DNA of 15,636 nt from UBA6382 sp963600315 (GCA_963600315.1 CAVCAW010000031.1:1-15636), one strand, 5' to 3'; numbered from the stretch's first letter, positions 1-7,484 are shown. Numbers and translations are program-made. Notes: generated from the sequence alone by a model not told the origin.

Positions 1-189
1 TAACACTACACTTCACAACAAAACCGCCGACGCATGATAATTTTCGGAAAAATGAAAAGAACTTGAGAAAACAACAATGGCTCTCGCAGCATGGTGCGAA
101 AATATTGCGGTGCAAGGAGCTTCATGTAAGCGAAAGGGTATTGGTGACAGATCTATCCTAGAGGTGCTTGGATACTATAGTGATATAGA
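1..189. other. Gene-free stretch upstream of terminator
   Basis: I see no supported gene here. A 71-codon open frame starting at 77 runs through the terminator hairpin and has no family resemblance, so I do not call it. On the minus strand, reading leftward from an ATG at 35, a stop is reached within ten codons. The segment is probably the spacer between the B12 operon and whatever lies to the left of the window. Confidence 0.5.
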
Positions 190-231
190 GGAAAAAGAAA
201 AGTCCGGGAGGTCAGCAACGCCTCACCGGAC
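190..231 (-). terminator. Intrinsic terminator of the B12 operon
   Basis: Read on the minus strand, GTCCGG (231-226) and then GAGG pair with CCTC and CCGGAC (207-202), separated by a short loop and one bulged base. The hairpin is followed directly by TTTTCTTTTTCC. It lies about 90 bases beyond the stop of the DUF4465 gene, the last gene of the operon, and is oriented to stop its transcript. Confidence 0.85.
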
Positions 232-322
232 TTGTTTCGTGAAAGACCGTGGTCAATTCACGTCAACACATGGAAAAACAATACTAGAATGAAAATAATT
301 TATGGCAATTAACTGTTCATTC

Positions 323-1321
323 TCATTTAATGTATACTTTCTTTCCGTTATGGATATAGATTCCATGAGCAGGATTGTCTACACGTCGACCCTGCAAGTC
401 ATAATAATAGCCAGTATCCTCGGCGGAAGCGTTTACGTTTTCGACACCTGCGGCATTTTCGAAACGTACTGCGACATCATCGTAGGCGAAGTAGGCGGGT
501 TGAGAGAATCCGTAGCCGTTGTCGCTTGAGCCTGTAATATTGATTGTCATTTTGGTCACTTTGCCCAGAGAGGACAGATCGACTTTAGTCCAGTCCATCA
601 CGATGTTTTCGGGACCATTGCAGAGATAGAATTTCACTACGCCTGTTGTATCTTCTCCGTTGTAGCCTTTGAAGACAAGTGCAACCCAGTCGTCGTCACC
701 AATTTTAGCGGTGAGTCCGTTGCCATTGACATAGCAGTTGAGGGCATAGGTTGTATTGTTGACATACATGTGGTCAATCACGCGCGCCAGACTGTCTGCA
801 AAGATTAATGTAGGCAGGGATTCCTCGCCGAGTCCGAATCCTGAGTTGTCAGAATAGCCATATTGCACGGCAAAATTGTTGGAACCATTGTGACCACCAC
901 CAGTGCGGAACAGGGAAAGGTCGGTATTGGCTTTGTAGACGGTGAGTTGCGAATTGAAGCCACCGTAGGTCTCAATGTCGGCTGAACAGTAGTTAGAGAT
1001 AGCATGACCGCCGCTCCAATAGCACCATGAGCCGTAACCCTCTGAAAGGGTATTTGAAAGCCATGTGTTGTTTTCGTCGGTCCATGTGTAGGCATCTTCA
1101 ACGCTTGAGAAACCCATGCCACTGCCATAAAGCATAGGACCTCCATACTGAGGGTCGTCAATGAGCGAGCTCCAGTTTGTGCCGCCTGCATAGTTGGGTT
1201 TTGTTCCTTTATAGTCGGTATCCTCGAATGTCAGTGTGCGGATTTCGTAGTTAACGTTTGACTGTGCGTTGCTTGTTATTGCAACAAGAAACAATGTTAC
1301 TAGAGTAAAAATTTTCTTCAT
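323..1321 (-). CDS. DUF4465-family exported protein of the B12 operon
   Basis: This 332-residue exported protein has a signal peptide (residues 1 to about 20, ending SNAQ) with no lipobox cysteine. A DUF4465-type domain follows at about residues 28-287. It shows TFED near 31-34, the aromatic stretch YWSGGHAISNY (101-111), the segment MDWTKVDLSSLGKV (242-255), and SSDNGYGFSQPAYFAYDD (265-282). The last 27 residues form a Prevotella-type tail with YYDLQGRRV and GIYIHNGKK. It is the fourth and last gene of the btuB operon, 30 bases after the preceding stop. DUF4465-type proteins recur in Bacteroidetes B12 loci, and a surface cobalamin binder called BtuH has been described from such loci. Whether this protein is a BtuH orthologue is my inference from family and position. 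The domain call is firm; the ligand is not. Confidence 0.85.
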   Translation of the reverse strand: MKKIFTLVTLFLVAITSNAQSNVNYEIRTLTFEDTDYKGTKPNYAGGTNWSSLIDDPQYGGPMLYGSGMGFSSVEDAYTWTDENNTWLSNTLSEGYGSWCYWSGGHAISNYCSADIETYGGFNSQLTVYKANTDLSLFRTGGGHNGSNNFAVQYGYSDNSGFGLGEESLPTLIFADSLARVIDHMYVNNTTYALNCYVNGNGLTAKIGDDDWVALVFKGYNGEDTTGVVKFYLCNGPENIVMDWTKVDLSSLGKVTKMTINITGSSDNGYGFSQPAYFAYDDVAVRFENAAGVENVNASAEDTGYYYDLQGRRVDNPAHGIYIHNGKKVYIK

Positions 1322-1351
1322 AAATAAATGTTTTTAGAGTGAATAATGATA

Positions 1352-2455
1352 TTATCTTATAAATACTTTCTTTCCATTCTTGATGTATAGTCCGCGTTGC
1401 GGATTGCTGACAATGCGCCCACAGAGGTCATAATACGCATCACGCTGATTTTTCCTATATATATAAGAGGATATTCCAGAAGAATCTTGGCGTACGGGAA
1501 TCATTATTGGATTATCGTCGTAGCCGTCCTCAAGGTGAAGGTCCGTAAAGCCTGACACCTCAGTAGAGGTCTCACCAAGCCAACCGCAGTATTGGAACAT
1601 AGCGCTTACGACTCTTATGTAGTTAATTTCGTCGAGGTCAACATGCTTACCGTTTTCATCGACAGCCCAGTCTATGTCGAAGGTTGAATAGTCGTCAGAA
1701 TTGAGCGATGCATCTACATATCCATAGGCATCTTTGTCATAGCGATAGAGTACCCAATAGGTACCGTTGCCAGACTGGTCGATGGCATTGTTGGGAAGTT
1801 TTCCTCCCTTGAAGGTCAGGGAGTCGTTGTTTTCCCACAGGGGCCAATAGGTCTGTTTGTGGAAAGAGTTTTTCATGTGGTAGCCAGTGGAGTCACGCTT
1901 GACGCCGTTGCGGTCAGTCCACGAAGCTTGCCAGCGCAGATAGTTGTCACATAGGGAGTAAGGTTGGTTATGTTCGCCTGTCTCGGAGGTTGGTTTATAG
2001 TAGGTAATGGAGAAATCGTGGATTTCGGTGGTATAGTACTCCGAACCAGCCAGTTCATACCAGGAGCAAGTCTCGATATTATCCCCTACTCCAACATATA
2101 CGATACCCGGCTCGAAGCTGCCACCAATCGTCTCACTGCCATAGACAGGATCGGCTGCCGCATAGAAGCCATTGCCCATGATGCGTAGGTCAGATCCAGG
2201 CTTATTCTGAATGGGATGATCAAACTCTACAGTAATATATCCTCCATAAGTGCCGAGATGAATCAGTTCTTCGTTGGCCAGACTCTCGGTTGCACGTTCG
2301 CATATTTCGTCGTGGGTCGTCAAGCTGTCAGCCTCGGGCAGTGTGTTGACAAACTGACCTGGGGCTGGATGCAGTTCCAACACAGTCACCCGTTGTGACT
2401 GGGCAAACATGGCGGTGTCAGCAATAAGTAAAAGGATTGTAAGAATATGCTTCAT
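1352..2455 (-). CDS. Conserved exported protein of B12 uptake loci, function unknown
   Basis: This 367-residue protein has a signal peptide (1 to about 19, ending MFAQ) and no lipobox. The family is recognisable from HPAPGQFVNTLPE (29-41), GGYITVEFDHPI (71-82), MGNGFYAA (93-100), EPGIVYVGVGDN (115-126), SWYELAGSEY (131-140), LPNNAIDQSGNGTYWVLYRYD (220-240) and QYCGWLGETSTEV (288-300). To my knowledge, relatives in Bacteroides are annotated only as cell surface proteins, often near btuB/btuG homologues. The C-terminus (339-367) carries the tail YYDLCGRIV and GLYIKNGKK, in which the usual glutamine is a cysteine. The start lies 12 bases after the btuG-like stop, so the gene is surely cotranscribed under the riboswitch. 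A role in binding or presenting cobamides at the surface is inferred from position only. I cannot assign a fold or ligand site. Confidence 0.85.
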   Translation of the reverse strand: MKHILTILLLIADTAMFAQSQRVTVLELHPAPGQFVNTLPEADSLTTHDEICERATESLANEELIHLGTYGGYITVEFDHPIQNKPGSDLRIMGNGFYAAADPVYGSETIGGSFEPGIVYVGVGDNIETCSWYELAGSEYYTTEIHDFSITYYKPTSETGEHNQPYSLCDNYLRWQASWTDRNGVKRDSTGYHMKNSFHKQTYWPLWENNDSLTFKGGKLPNNAIDQSGNGTYWVLYRYDKDAYGYVDASLNSDDYSTFDIDWAVDENGKHVDLDEINYIRVVSAMFQYCGWLGETSTEVSGFTDLHLEDGYDDNPIMIPVRQDSSGISSYIYRKNQRDAYYDLCGRIVSNPQRGLYIKNGKKVFIR

Positions 2456-2467
2456 AGTGTCTGTGCT

Positions 2468-3781
2468 TTATTTGTAAACGGGCATCGCAAGAATGTGTGC
2501 AGGATTTATGTAGACTTTCTTGGGACTGAACAATTGGTTACCGTCTTTGGTGTATCCATAGAGATAGCCTGCTGTAGCATAGCTCTTGGCATCAGTAAAA
2601 TATATGTTGCCGCTATAGGGCGAGACATAGAGTTCGTAGGGTGAAGTCAGCTCTTCCAGCTTTTTGGTGACGGTGTCAGAATAGATACCTTTGGTTATGT
2701 CAAGAGTTTTCGGGTTGATTGTGTTGATGAAATATTTGTATTCGCCGGTGTAATAAGAATACTTAGAACCTACGGTGTAGAACAATTCACCGTCGGTGGT
2801 ATTATAGGTACATGGAAAACTGAGCACTCCAAACGTGTCAGTCTCGCAGTTAAGGATTACCGTCTGAGGTTCCACATCGTAGTAGTCGCCACAGGAATTG
2901 ATGCACAAAAATTGTCCCGCCTGCGACATCTCGCCATAGAGGTTGATGCAGCCTGTGTCGATATTGCGGAGGAGGGTCATAGTCTTGCTGTCAACTACCG
3001 ACACGGTCGTTTCGTAGTCGTGGTTCTCGCTAAAGGCATAGCCACCGGTATTGGCTACATAGAGTCTACCATCATAGAGGCGAATTCCTTCGGGTTCCCA
3101 CCCCACTTCGCAGGTCGCCACAACGGCTTTGGTCTGCAGGTCAATTTTTGCCACATAGCCTTTGGTGAATGTCTGTGAGCCACACTTGTGTGCATACGAC
3201 GTAATATAGAGGTATTGTCCATCGCTACACATGCGCCTGTTGTTGGGCACATTTTCGGTAGCTCCGCATGCGGTGCCGTCGGGGTGTATATACTGAATAA
3301 TGTTAGACCAGTTTACGGCGATGACTATGAGTGTATCGTTGACTTGGAGTATGTCGTTGGGCGTATCACCAAGTTTGGTACCATTGACCGAACGAAACCA
3401 CTTGTTGGTCATTACACCAGTCGAACCATCATAGAAAGACAGCTGGCCGTTGTCGGACTGCCAGTTGCCCTCGTTGCATATAATGAGATTCTCGTAGGCA
3501 AGTGTGTGGGAGGTAATCTTATTGTACAAGGCAATGACGTCGGCGCTATTGACCGTTTCGTTATGGTCAACATCGGCATTTGCAGCATCCACTCCTGACG
3601 ATTCACCAAAACATATGTAGTTGTAGACAGCGACCACGTCAGCCGTGTTCAATATTCCATCGCCGTTGACATCGCCGCCAAGGCTCACTGCACTGCTTGT
3701 AGCATTCTGAGCATTGCAGACGAGAGTGATGATCGCCAGCACGGAGAATAGCATTGACCTTATTATATGTAATTTCTTCAT
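2468..3781 (-). CDS. BtuG-like cobalamin-binding beta-propeller with dockerin-type domain
   Basis: This 437-residue exported protein follows btuB. After a signal peptide (1 to about 24, ending CNA), residues 37-92 hold two dockerin type I-like calcium loops, DVNGDGILNTAD (37-48) and DVDHNETVNSAD (70-81), each followed by a short helix. From about residue 97 a YncE/YVTN-type beta-propeller starts with NLIICNEGNW and runs to the end, as in Bacteroides BtuG, the surface protein that binds B12 very tightly and sits on BtuB. Bacteroides BtuG is a lipoprotein. Here the only early cysteine (residue 22) follows valine and does not fit a lipobox, so the dockerin module may replace the lipid anchor. 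I chose ATG at 3781, 10 bases after the btuB stop. An upstream in-frame ATG at 3820 would put 13 residues ahead of the signal peptide and overlap btuB. BtuG function is inferred from propeller type and gene order. Confidence 0.82.
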   Translation of the reverse strand: MKKLHIIRSMLFSVLAIITLVCNAQNATSSAVSLGGDVNGDGILNTADVVAVYNYICFGESSGVDAANADVDHNETVNSADVIALYNKITSHTLAYENLIICNEGNWQSDNGQLSFYDGSTGVMTNKWFRSVNGTKLGDTPNDILQVNDTLIVIAVNWSNIIQYIHPDGTACGATENVPNNRRMCSDGQYLYITSYAHKCGSQTFTKGYVAKIDLQTKAVVATCEVGWEPEGIRLYDGRLYVANTGGYAFSENHDYETTVSVVDSKTMTLLRNIDTGCINLYGEMSQAGQFLCINSCGDYYDVEPQTVILNCETDTFGVLSFPCTYNTTDGELFYTVGSKYSYYTGEYKYFINTINPKTLDITKGIYSDTVTKKLEELTSPYELYVSPYSGNIYFTDAKSYATAGYLYGYTKDGNQLFSPKKVYINPAHILAMPVYK

Positions 3782-3791
3782 CTCAACAGAG

Positions 3792-5714
3792 TCATGTTCT
3801 ATATTTGAAAGTAACGGCAAATCTGCGTCCCGGCATCGGCCACCGTTGTATCATTTCATAGCGTTTGTCAAACAGATTCTGACATTCTCCCTCCACCGTG
3901 TAGTGTCTCAGGAAACTGTAGCCCACCTTTAGGTCTGTACAATTGTAGGCAGACAGGGGGTCTTCGATAGCATTCTCAGCCGTCCAGTATCTTTTATCAA
4001 CAAACATGTGACTCACCGAAGCCTGCCAACCTTTGTAGTTGATGGTATAGACAGCGCTGACAGACCAGCGGGGGCTGTAAGCGATATAGTCGTTGTAGGA
4101 GTCCTCATTGCGGTCGGTACGATTGCGGTCATCCTGAAATGTGGCGGACAGCAACAAAGAATGTGCTTTGTAGTGGACGTTGGCTGTGACGTTGGCTCCA
4201 AGGCAAGCGGTGTAGCCATAGTTGAGCATAGTCCACTGATAGGAACCTTTGAGCGGCAAACACACGATGCGGTCTTCCACCCTGTTACAGTAGAAGTCTG
4301 TCTGAATATCAAACAACTTGTCCTTATAGGATACGCCAACGTCCAGCTGCTTGGTATACTCGGGTTTTAGATTGCGGTTTCCCACGAGGGTATAGTAGAG
4401 GTCGTTGAGCGTAGGTGCGCGGAACACGCTTTTATAGAAAGTCCGAAGGGTCCAGCGGTCCACAGTGTATGAGGCGAGGGCAGTCCAAGTGAATCTACGC
4501 AGCGGTTTTCCCTCGCCACGTGTGTGGTCTTTGATATTTGTGTACAAGCCGCTTACACTTGCATTCAATCCTTTATGGTTGTAGAACGCCGCCAGCGACA
4601 TCTTGTTGTCAAGACGATAAACATATCTGAAATTGCGCACGTCAGTGGTCAAGTCAGACCATCGCAAGTCAGTCGAAGCCGAGATGCCGAATGCGCCCAA
4701 GCTATAGGAACCCGCAACAGCCCCATACAAGTCCTGTTGATGGTACCGGTTGTTGGCATGCACAGAGATATTTTCAGGATAGTCGGAGCGGTAGTGCAGA
4801 AAATCGTTTGTGTACTTCACAATCCCTCGCAGACCGAATTTTCCGAACATATTGCGGTAAGTCAGTTGTGAGAAGAAGTTGCGGTCCCACTCTCGTCCAA
4901 CGTCAGTGTAGGTGTCGGAAAGCCTACGCACAACGCCCCCTGGCAAGCCGCGCACTGAGTTGAAATAGTAGGTGTGCCACTGAAAACCCTTCCAAAATGC
5001 GCAGCCCTCCACGCGAAACATGGTAATGTCGGAATTGCGCCGAGTGCCAGTGGTATCTTCATACTGAGTGTGATAGCTGAAGGGATAGTTGCCTTTCGAA
5101 TGAGTGTAGGCGGCATCTATGAAGCCTAGGCGACCATAGCTCAGCGTGGTAGTCACCTTGTGTGTACCAAACGAGCCGTTCTGATAGGACACCACCATAC
5201 CGGTAGAGTCTGGGCGCCGCGTCTGCAAATAGACCGTGGCTGCCGAAGCGTACTCTGTGGCTGTCATGAGAGATTCGGTCTTGTTGGCATTGAAAAGAGA
5301 TACGCTCTCTAGTGTTGACAGAGAGAACTTACCGAGGTCAACAGTTCCATTCTGCACATTGGTTATGCGTACGCCATCAAGATAGACACCGACATGCTGC
5401 GACCCGAGTGAACGTACGTTGACGGTTTTTTGTCCGCCCAGCCCGCCGTAGTCCTTGATTTGTACGCCAGCCAGATACTTCAGCGCATCAGCCACCGAAT
5501 TGGACGGCAAGGCAGAAATCTGCTCTTTGGAAATAGTCTGGTGCGGCATAGTTTCGGACTGAATTTTGCCCTTGATGACTACACCCTCTATGTTGTGTGC
5601 GGAATCTGCACCGAGTTGCAGCGACTGAGCGTGCAATTCGGGGTTACAAAGGACCACACCAATGACCGCCATGAAGAATAGACAGAGCACGGAGCTCTTT
5701 CTATCATGCAACAT
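3792..5714 (-). CDS. btuB: TonB-dependent outer-membrane cobalamin receptor
   Basis: This 640-residue protein would import cobamides across the outer membrane using TonB energy. From ATG at 5714 there is a signal peptide (about 1-30, ending LHAQ) and a TonB-box-like segment (IEGVVIKG, 42-49). A plug domain follows (about 55-165, with ISALPSNSVADALKYLAGVQI and VYLDGVRITNVQNGTVDL), then a 22-strand-type barrel ending in NLFDKRYEMIQRWPMPGRRFAVTFKYRT. The ending matches the usual FDKRYE...PMPGR signature, although the last residue is T rather than an aromatic. The open frame continues upstream to 5846, but those 44 codons read through the riboswitch B12 box. AAGAGG sits about 7 bases before the 5714 ATG, so that start is preferred. 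Cobalamin specificity is supported by the riboswitch upstream and the BtuG-like gene downstream. Confidence 0.92.
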   Translation of the reverse strand: MLHDRKSSVLCLFFMAVIGVVLCNPELHAQSLQLGADSAHNIEGVVIKGKIQSETMPHQTISKEQISALPSNSVADALKYLAGVQIKDYGGLGGQKTVNVRSLGSQHVGVYLDGVRITNVQNGTVDLGKFSLSTLESVSLFNANKTESLMTATEYASAATVYLQTRRPDSTGMVVSYQNGSFGTHKVTTTLSYGRLGFIDAAYTHSKGNYPFSYHTQYEDTTGTRRNSDITMFRVEGCAFWKGFQWHTYYFNSVRGLPGGVVRRLSDTYTDVGREWDRNFFSQLTYRNMFGKFGLRGIVKYTNDFLHYRSDYPENISVHANNRYHQQDLYGAVAGSYSLGAFGISASTDLRWSDLTTDVRNFRYVYRLDNKMSLAAFYNHKGLNASVSGLYTNIKDHTRGEGKPLRRFTWTALASYTVDRWTLRTFYKSVFRAPTLNDLYYTLVGNRNLKPEYTKQLDVGVSYKDKLFDIQTDFYCNRVEDRIVCLPLKGSYQWTMLNYGYTACLGANVTANVHYKAHSLLLSATFQDDRNRTDRNEDSYNDYIAYSPRWSVSAVYTINYKGWQASVSHMFVDKRYWTAENAIEDPLSAYNCTDLKVGYSFLRHYTVEGECQNLFDKRYEMIQRWPMPGRRFAVTFKYRT

Positions 5715-5738
5715 TCTAACCTCTTGTTTTCGACGCCC

Positions 5739-5762
5739 GTAATCCCGCAGGCATCTGATTAC
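5739..5762 (-). other. Small hairpin between riboswitch and btuB start
   Basis: GTAATC (5762-5757 on the minus strand) and GATTAC (5744-5739) form a 6-bp stem with a 12-base loop. It sits between the B12 box of the riboswitch and the ribosome-binding region of btuB. It could be part of the expression platform, but this is only a pairing seen by eye. Confidence 0.35.
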
Positions 5763-5769
5763 TACTATA

Positions 5770-5981
5770 GCTTTTGGCAGGTCTTCTGACTTAGTCCTTG
5801 TAGCAGCACGGTCTTCCCAAACATCAACAACCTCATTGTGGTGCAAGAGTTTGTCTATTCAGTGACACTGTTGGCTGTACTAAAAAAGAACTCACAGCTA
5901 CGGGTATAGTTGCAGATTCACACTGCATTCCCATCTTAGCTCCACATCAGTCGCACGAGGCGAAGAGTGAAGAACCAATTG
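5770..5981 (-). promoter_or_regulatory. Cobalamin riboswitch controlling btuB
   Basis: On the minus strand the conserved parts of the AdoCbl/cobalamin aptamer appear in order. They are GGGAA (5932-5928), a short stem UGCAG/CUGCA around GUGUGAAU, CCCGUAGCUGUGAG (5904-5891), GUCACUGAAU (5866-5857), and the B12 box AGUCAGAAGACCUGCC (5791-5776). The 5' edge is placed at the inferred transcription start. The distance from the B12 box to the btuB ATG is about 60 bases. Known cobalamin riboswitches of this kind switch off uptake genes when cobalamin is plentiful. The whole four-gene operon should therefore be repressed by B12. Confidence 0.93.
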
Positions 5982-5987
5982 CTGATG

Positions 5988-6019
5988 CAAAGGTACGAAT
6001 TCTTGAAGACAAAAACAAA
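5988..6019 (-). promoter_or_regulatory. Bacteroidetes promoter of the B12 operon
   Basis: On the minus strand TTTG (6019-6016) is followed after 20 bases by TACCTTTG (5995-5988), matching the Bacteroidetes -33/-7 consensus TTTG-N19-21-TANNTTTG. The expected start of transcription, near 5981, coincides with the 5' edge of the riboswitch. The TTTG lies in the T-rich tail of the terminator of the preceding operon. Confidence 0.8.
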
Positions 6020-6023
6020 TAAT

Positions 6024-6061
6024 GCCCCCGAAATACGGAATCTAGCCTGCATTTCGGGGGC
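6024..6061 (-). terminator. Intrinsic terminator of the nif3 operon
   Basis: A perfect 11-bp inverted repeat, GCCCCCGAAAT (6024-6034) with ATTTCGGGGGC (6051-6061), encloses a 16-base loop. On the minus strand it is followed by the T-rich run ATTATTTGTTTTTG. It lies about 40 bases after the stop of the small exported protein gene. The T-run is interrupted, so some read-through into the riboswitch region is possible. Confidence 0.8.
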
Positions 6062-6102
6062 TTGGTTGCAAAAATATTAGTGAGCGTCAGAACGCTGTCA
6101 CA

Positions 6103-6657
6103 TTAATCAAGCAATAGTTTTCCCTTCTTGATGACGAAGGTTGCTTCCGTGTCGGGCGTGAGATAAGTGCGGATATCGTGCTTATCGGTCCAAACCATGT
6201 TGGAGTCGAGCAACTTCAGCGAATAGGAGCCGTCGGCAAGCGAAGACGCATCCATATACATTGTCAATATAGGTCCAACAGTACCTTTGAAGTTTTCGCT
6301 ATGTGGTGACACAATCATTGCCATCAAGGCTTGATGATGACGTTTAGTATTCCAAGTCATCATAACTTGATGCTGTTGTGTCCACCGCGTGGTGCGTGTA
6401 AAGAGGTACGACTTGCCGTCACCGTCTTTGCAGAACACGTCAGAGGAGTCCGACATCTGCAAGTAGCACTGCACACAGGTCATAGGCACAGAGGGATTAT
6501 TCATCCACACCTCCACTGGCACACGCTTCAAATCTTTAGCAGCCACAACCTTGACCGTCAAGACATTGTCGCTTGAGTCCACAACGCTCTTTAATTTGTC
6601 GGCAAACGATGGCAAGCAGACGAGTGCCAACAACAGCGGCAGCAGTAACTTCTTCAT
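6103..6657 (-). CDS. Small exported protein, faintly cohesin-like
   Basis: This 184-residue protein has a clear signal peptide (MKKLLLPLLLALVCLPSFA, cleavage after about residue 19) and no lipobox. The mature part looks all-beta. I do not firmly recognise the family. The spacing of VPVEVWMNNPSVPMTCVQCYLQM (46-68), a TRTTRW patch (87-92), and SLADGSYSLKLLDSNMVWTD (139-158) is reminiscent of cohesin-fold domains in Prevotella secreted proteins, in which a GxY(S/T)hxL strand comes near the end. Cysteines at 61, 64 and 76 could form a disulphide. Its ATG overlaps the TAA of the zinc-ribbon gene by one base (TAATG), so it is translationally coupled to a cytoplasmic housekeeping gene, which is odd for an exported protein. 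The cohesin idea is weak inference; the exported status is well supported. Confidence 0.7.
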   Translation of the reverse strand: MKKLLLPLLLALVCLPSFADKLKSVVDSSDNVLTVKVVAAKDLKRVPVEVWMNNPSVPMTCVQCYLQMSDSSDVFCKDGDGKSYLFTRTTRWTQQHQVMMTWNTKRHHQALMAMIVSPHSENFKGTVGPILTMYMDASSLADGSYSLKLLDSNMVWTDKHDIRTYLTPDTEATFVIKKGKLLLD

Positions 6658-7484
6658 TATTCAGCCTTTTTAGTAGTGCGGCGACTGCGAGTCTTCTTCT
6701 CTTTCTCCTCCACATGAACGCACTCTACTCCAGCCAGTTCGGGATCAATAAGGATACGACCGCAATATTCACACACAATGACCTTCTTGTGCATGCGCAC
6801 GTCAAGCTGACGCTGAGGTGGAATCTTGTTGAAGCAACCGCCACAGGCATCACGTTGTACATATACGATTCCCAGACCGTTATGGCTGTTCTTGCGAATG
6901 CGCTTGAATGATGAAAGCAGTCTGTAGTCGAGAGTAGCCTCCAGAACTTTGGCCTCGTCTCTGAGGTTGTCTTCTTCTGCTTTGGTTTCGGCTACGATTT
7001 CCTCGAGTTCGGATTTCTTGGCTTCAAGGTCAGCAATGCGCTCGTCACGCAGGGTCACACTGTTTTCGAGGTTTTTCTCGCTGTTGGCTTTCGTTTCCGA
7101 AGCCTCGCGGATGCGCTTGTTGCGCAGTTGTATCTCTAGTTCCTGAAATTCTATCTCTTTGTTGAGAGCATCATACTCACGGTTGTTGCGCACATCGTCA
7201 ATGTGCGACTTGCAGCGCTCCACTGCAGCTTGAGCCGTTTGCTTCTCTTCTTCCCAGCGGTTGATGTCGTCAACGGCTTTTTGAATCTCCTCCTGAATGC
7301 GTGCCACGCGGGCTCCGAGTCCTTCGATTTCGTCCTCAAGGTCTTGCACCTCTAGAGGAAGTTCTCCACGAAGAATACGTATTTCGTCTATCTTAGACAA
7401 AATTGTCTGATACTTGTAGAGGCTCTTCAACTTCTGCTCTACTGAAACGTCTGATGTTGTAGGTTTCTTTATTTCTTTTGCCAT
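6657..7484 (-). CDS. Coiled-coil C4-type zinc ribbon protein
   Basis: This 275-residue cytoplasmic protein belongs to the COG1579-like family. Residues about 43-185 are almost continuous charged heptads predicted to form a long coiled coil. A four-cysteine zinc ribbon follows: C214-G-G-C217 and C238-E-Y-C241, with the typical FNKIPPQ between them. The C-terminus is lysine/arginine-rich (about 260-275) and may contact nucleic acid. Such proteins are commonly annotated as C4-type zinc ribbon proteins, sometimes linked to RNase H-like or nucleic-acid functions, but the exact role is not established. It starts 21 bases after the nif3-like stop. The pairing of a Nif3-family gene with this gene is common in Bacteroidetes, which suggests one conserved operon. 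Confidence 0.9.
   Translation of the reverse strand: MAKEIKKPTTSDVSVEQKLKSLYKYQTILSKIDEIRILRGELPLEVQDLEDEIEGLGARVARIQEEIQKAVDDINRWEEEKQTAQAAVERCKSHIDDVRNNREYDALNKEIEFQELEIQLRNKRIREASETKANSEKNLENSVTLRDERIADLEAKKSELEEIVAETKAEEDNLRDEAKVLEATLDYRLLSSFKRIRKNSHNGLGIVYVQRDACGGCFNKIPPQRQLDVRMHKKVIVCEYCGRILIDPELAGVECVHVEEKEKKTRSRRTTKKAE

Noticed and set aside
77..292. 71-codon open frame on the plus strand
   Set aside because: It runs through the terminator hairpin of the minus-strand operon and its translation resembles no known family.
3782..3820. Upstream in-frame ATG for the BtuG-like gene
   Set aside because: It would overlap btuB and put 13 hydrophilic residues ahead of a normal signal peptide; ATG at 3781 is better.
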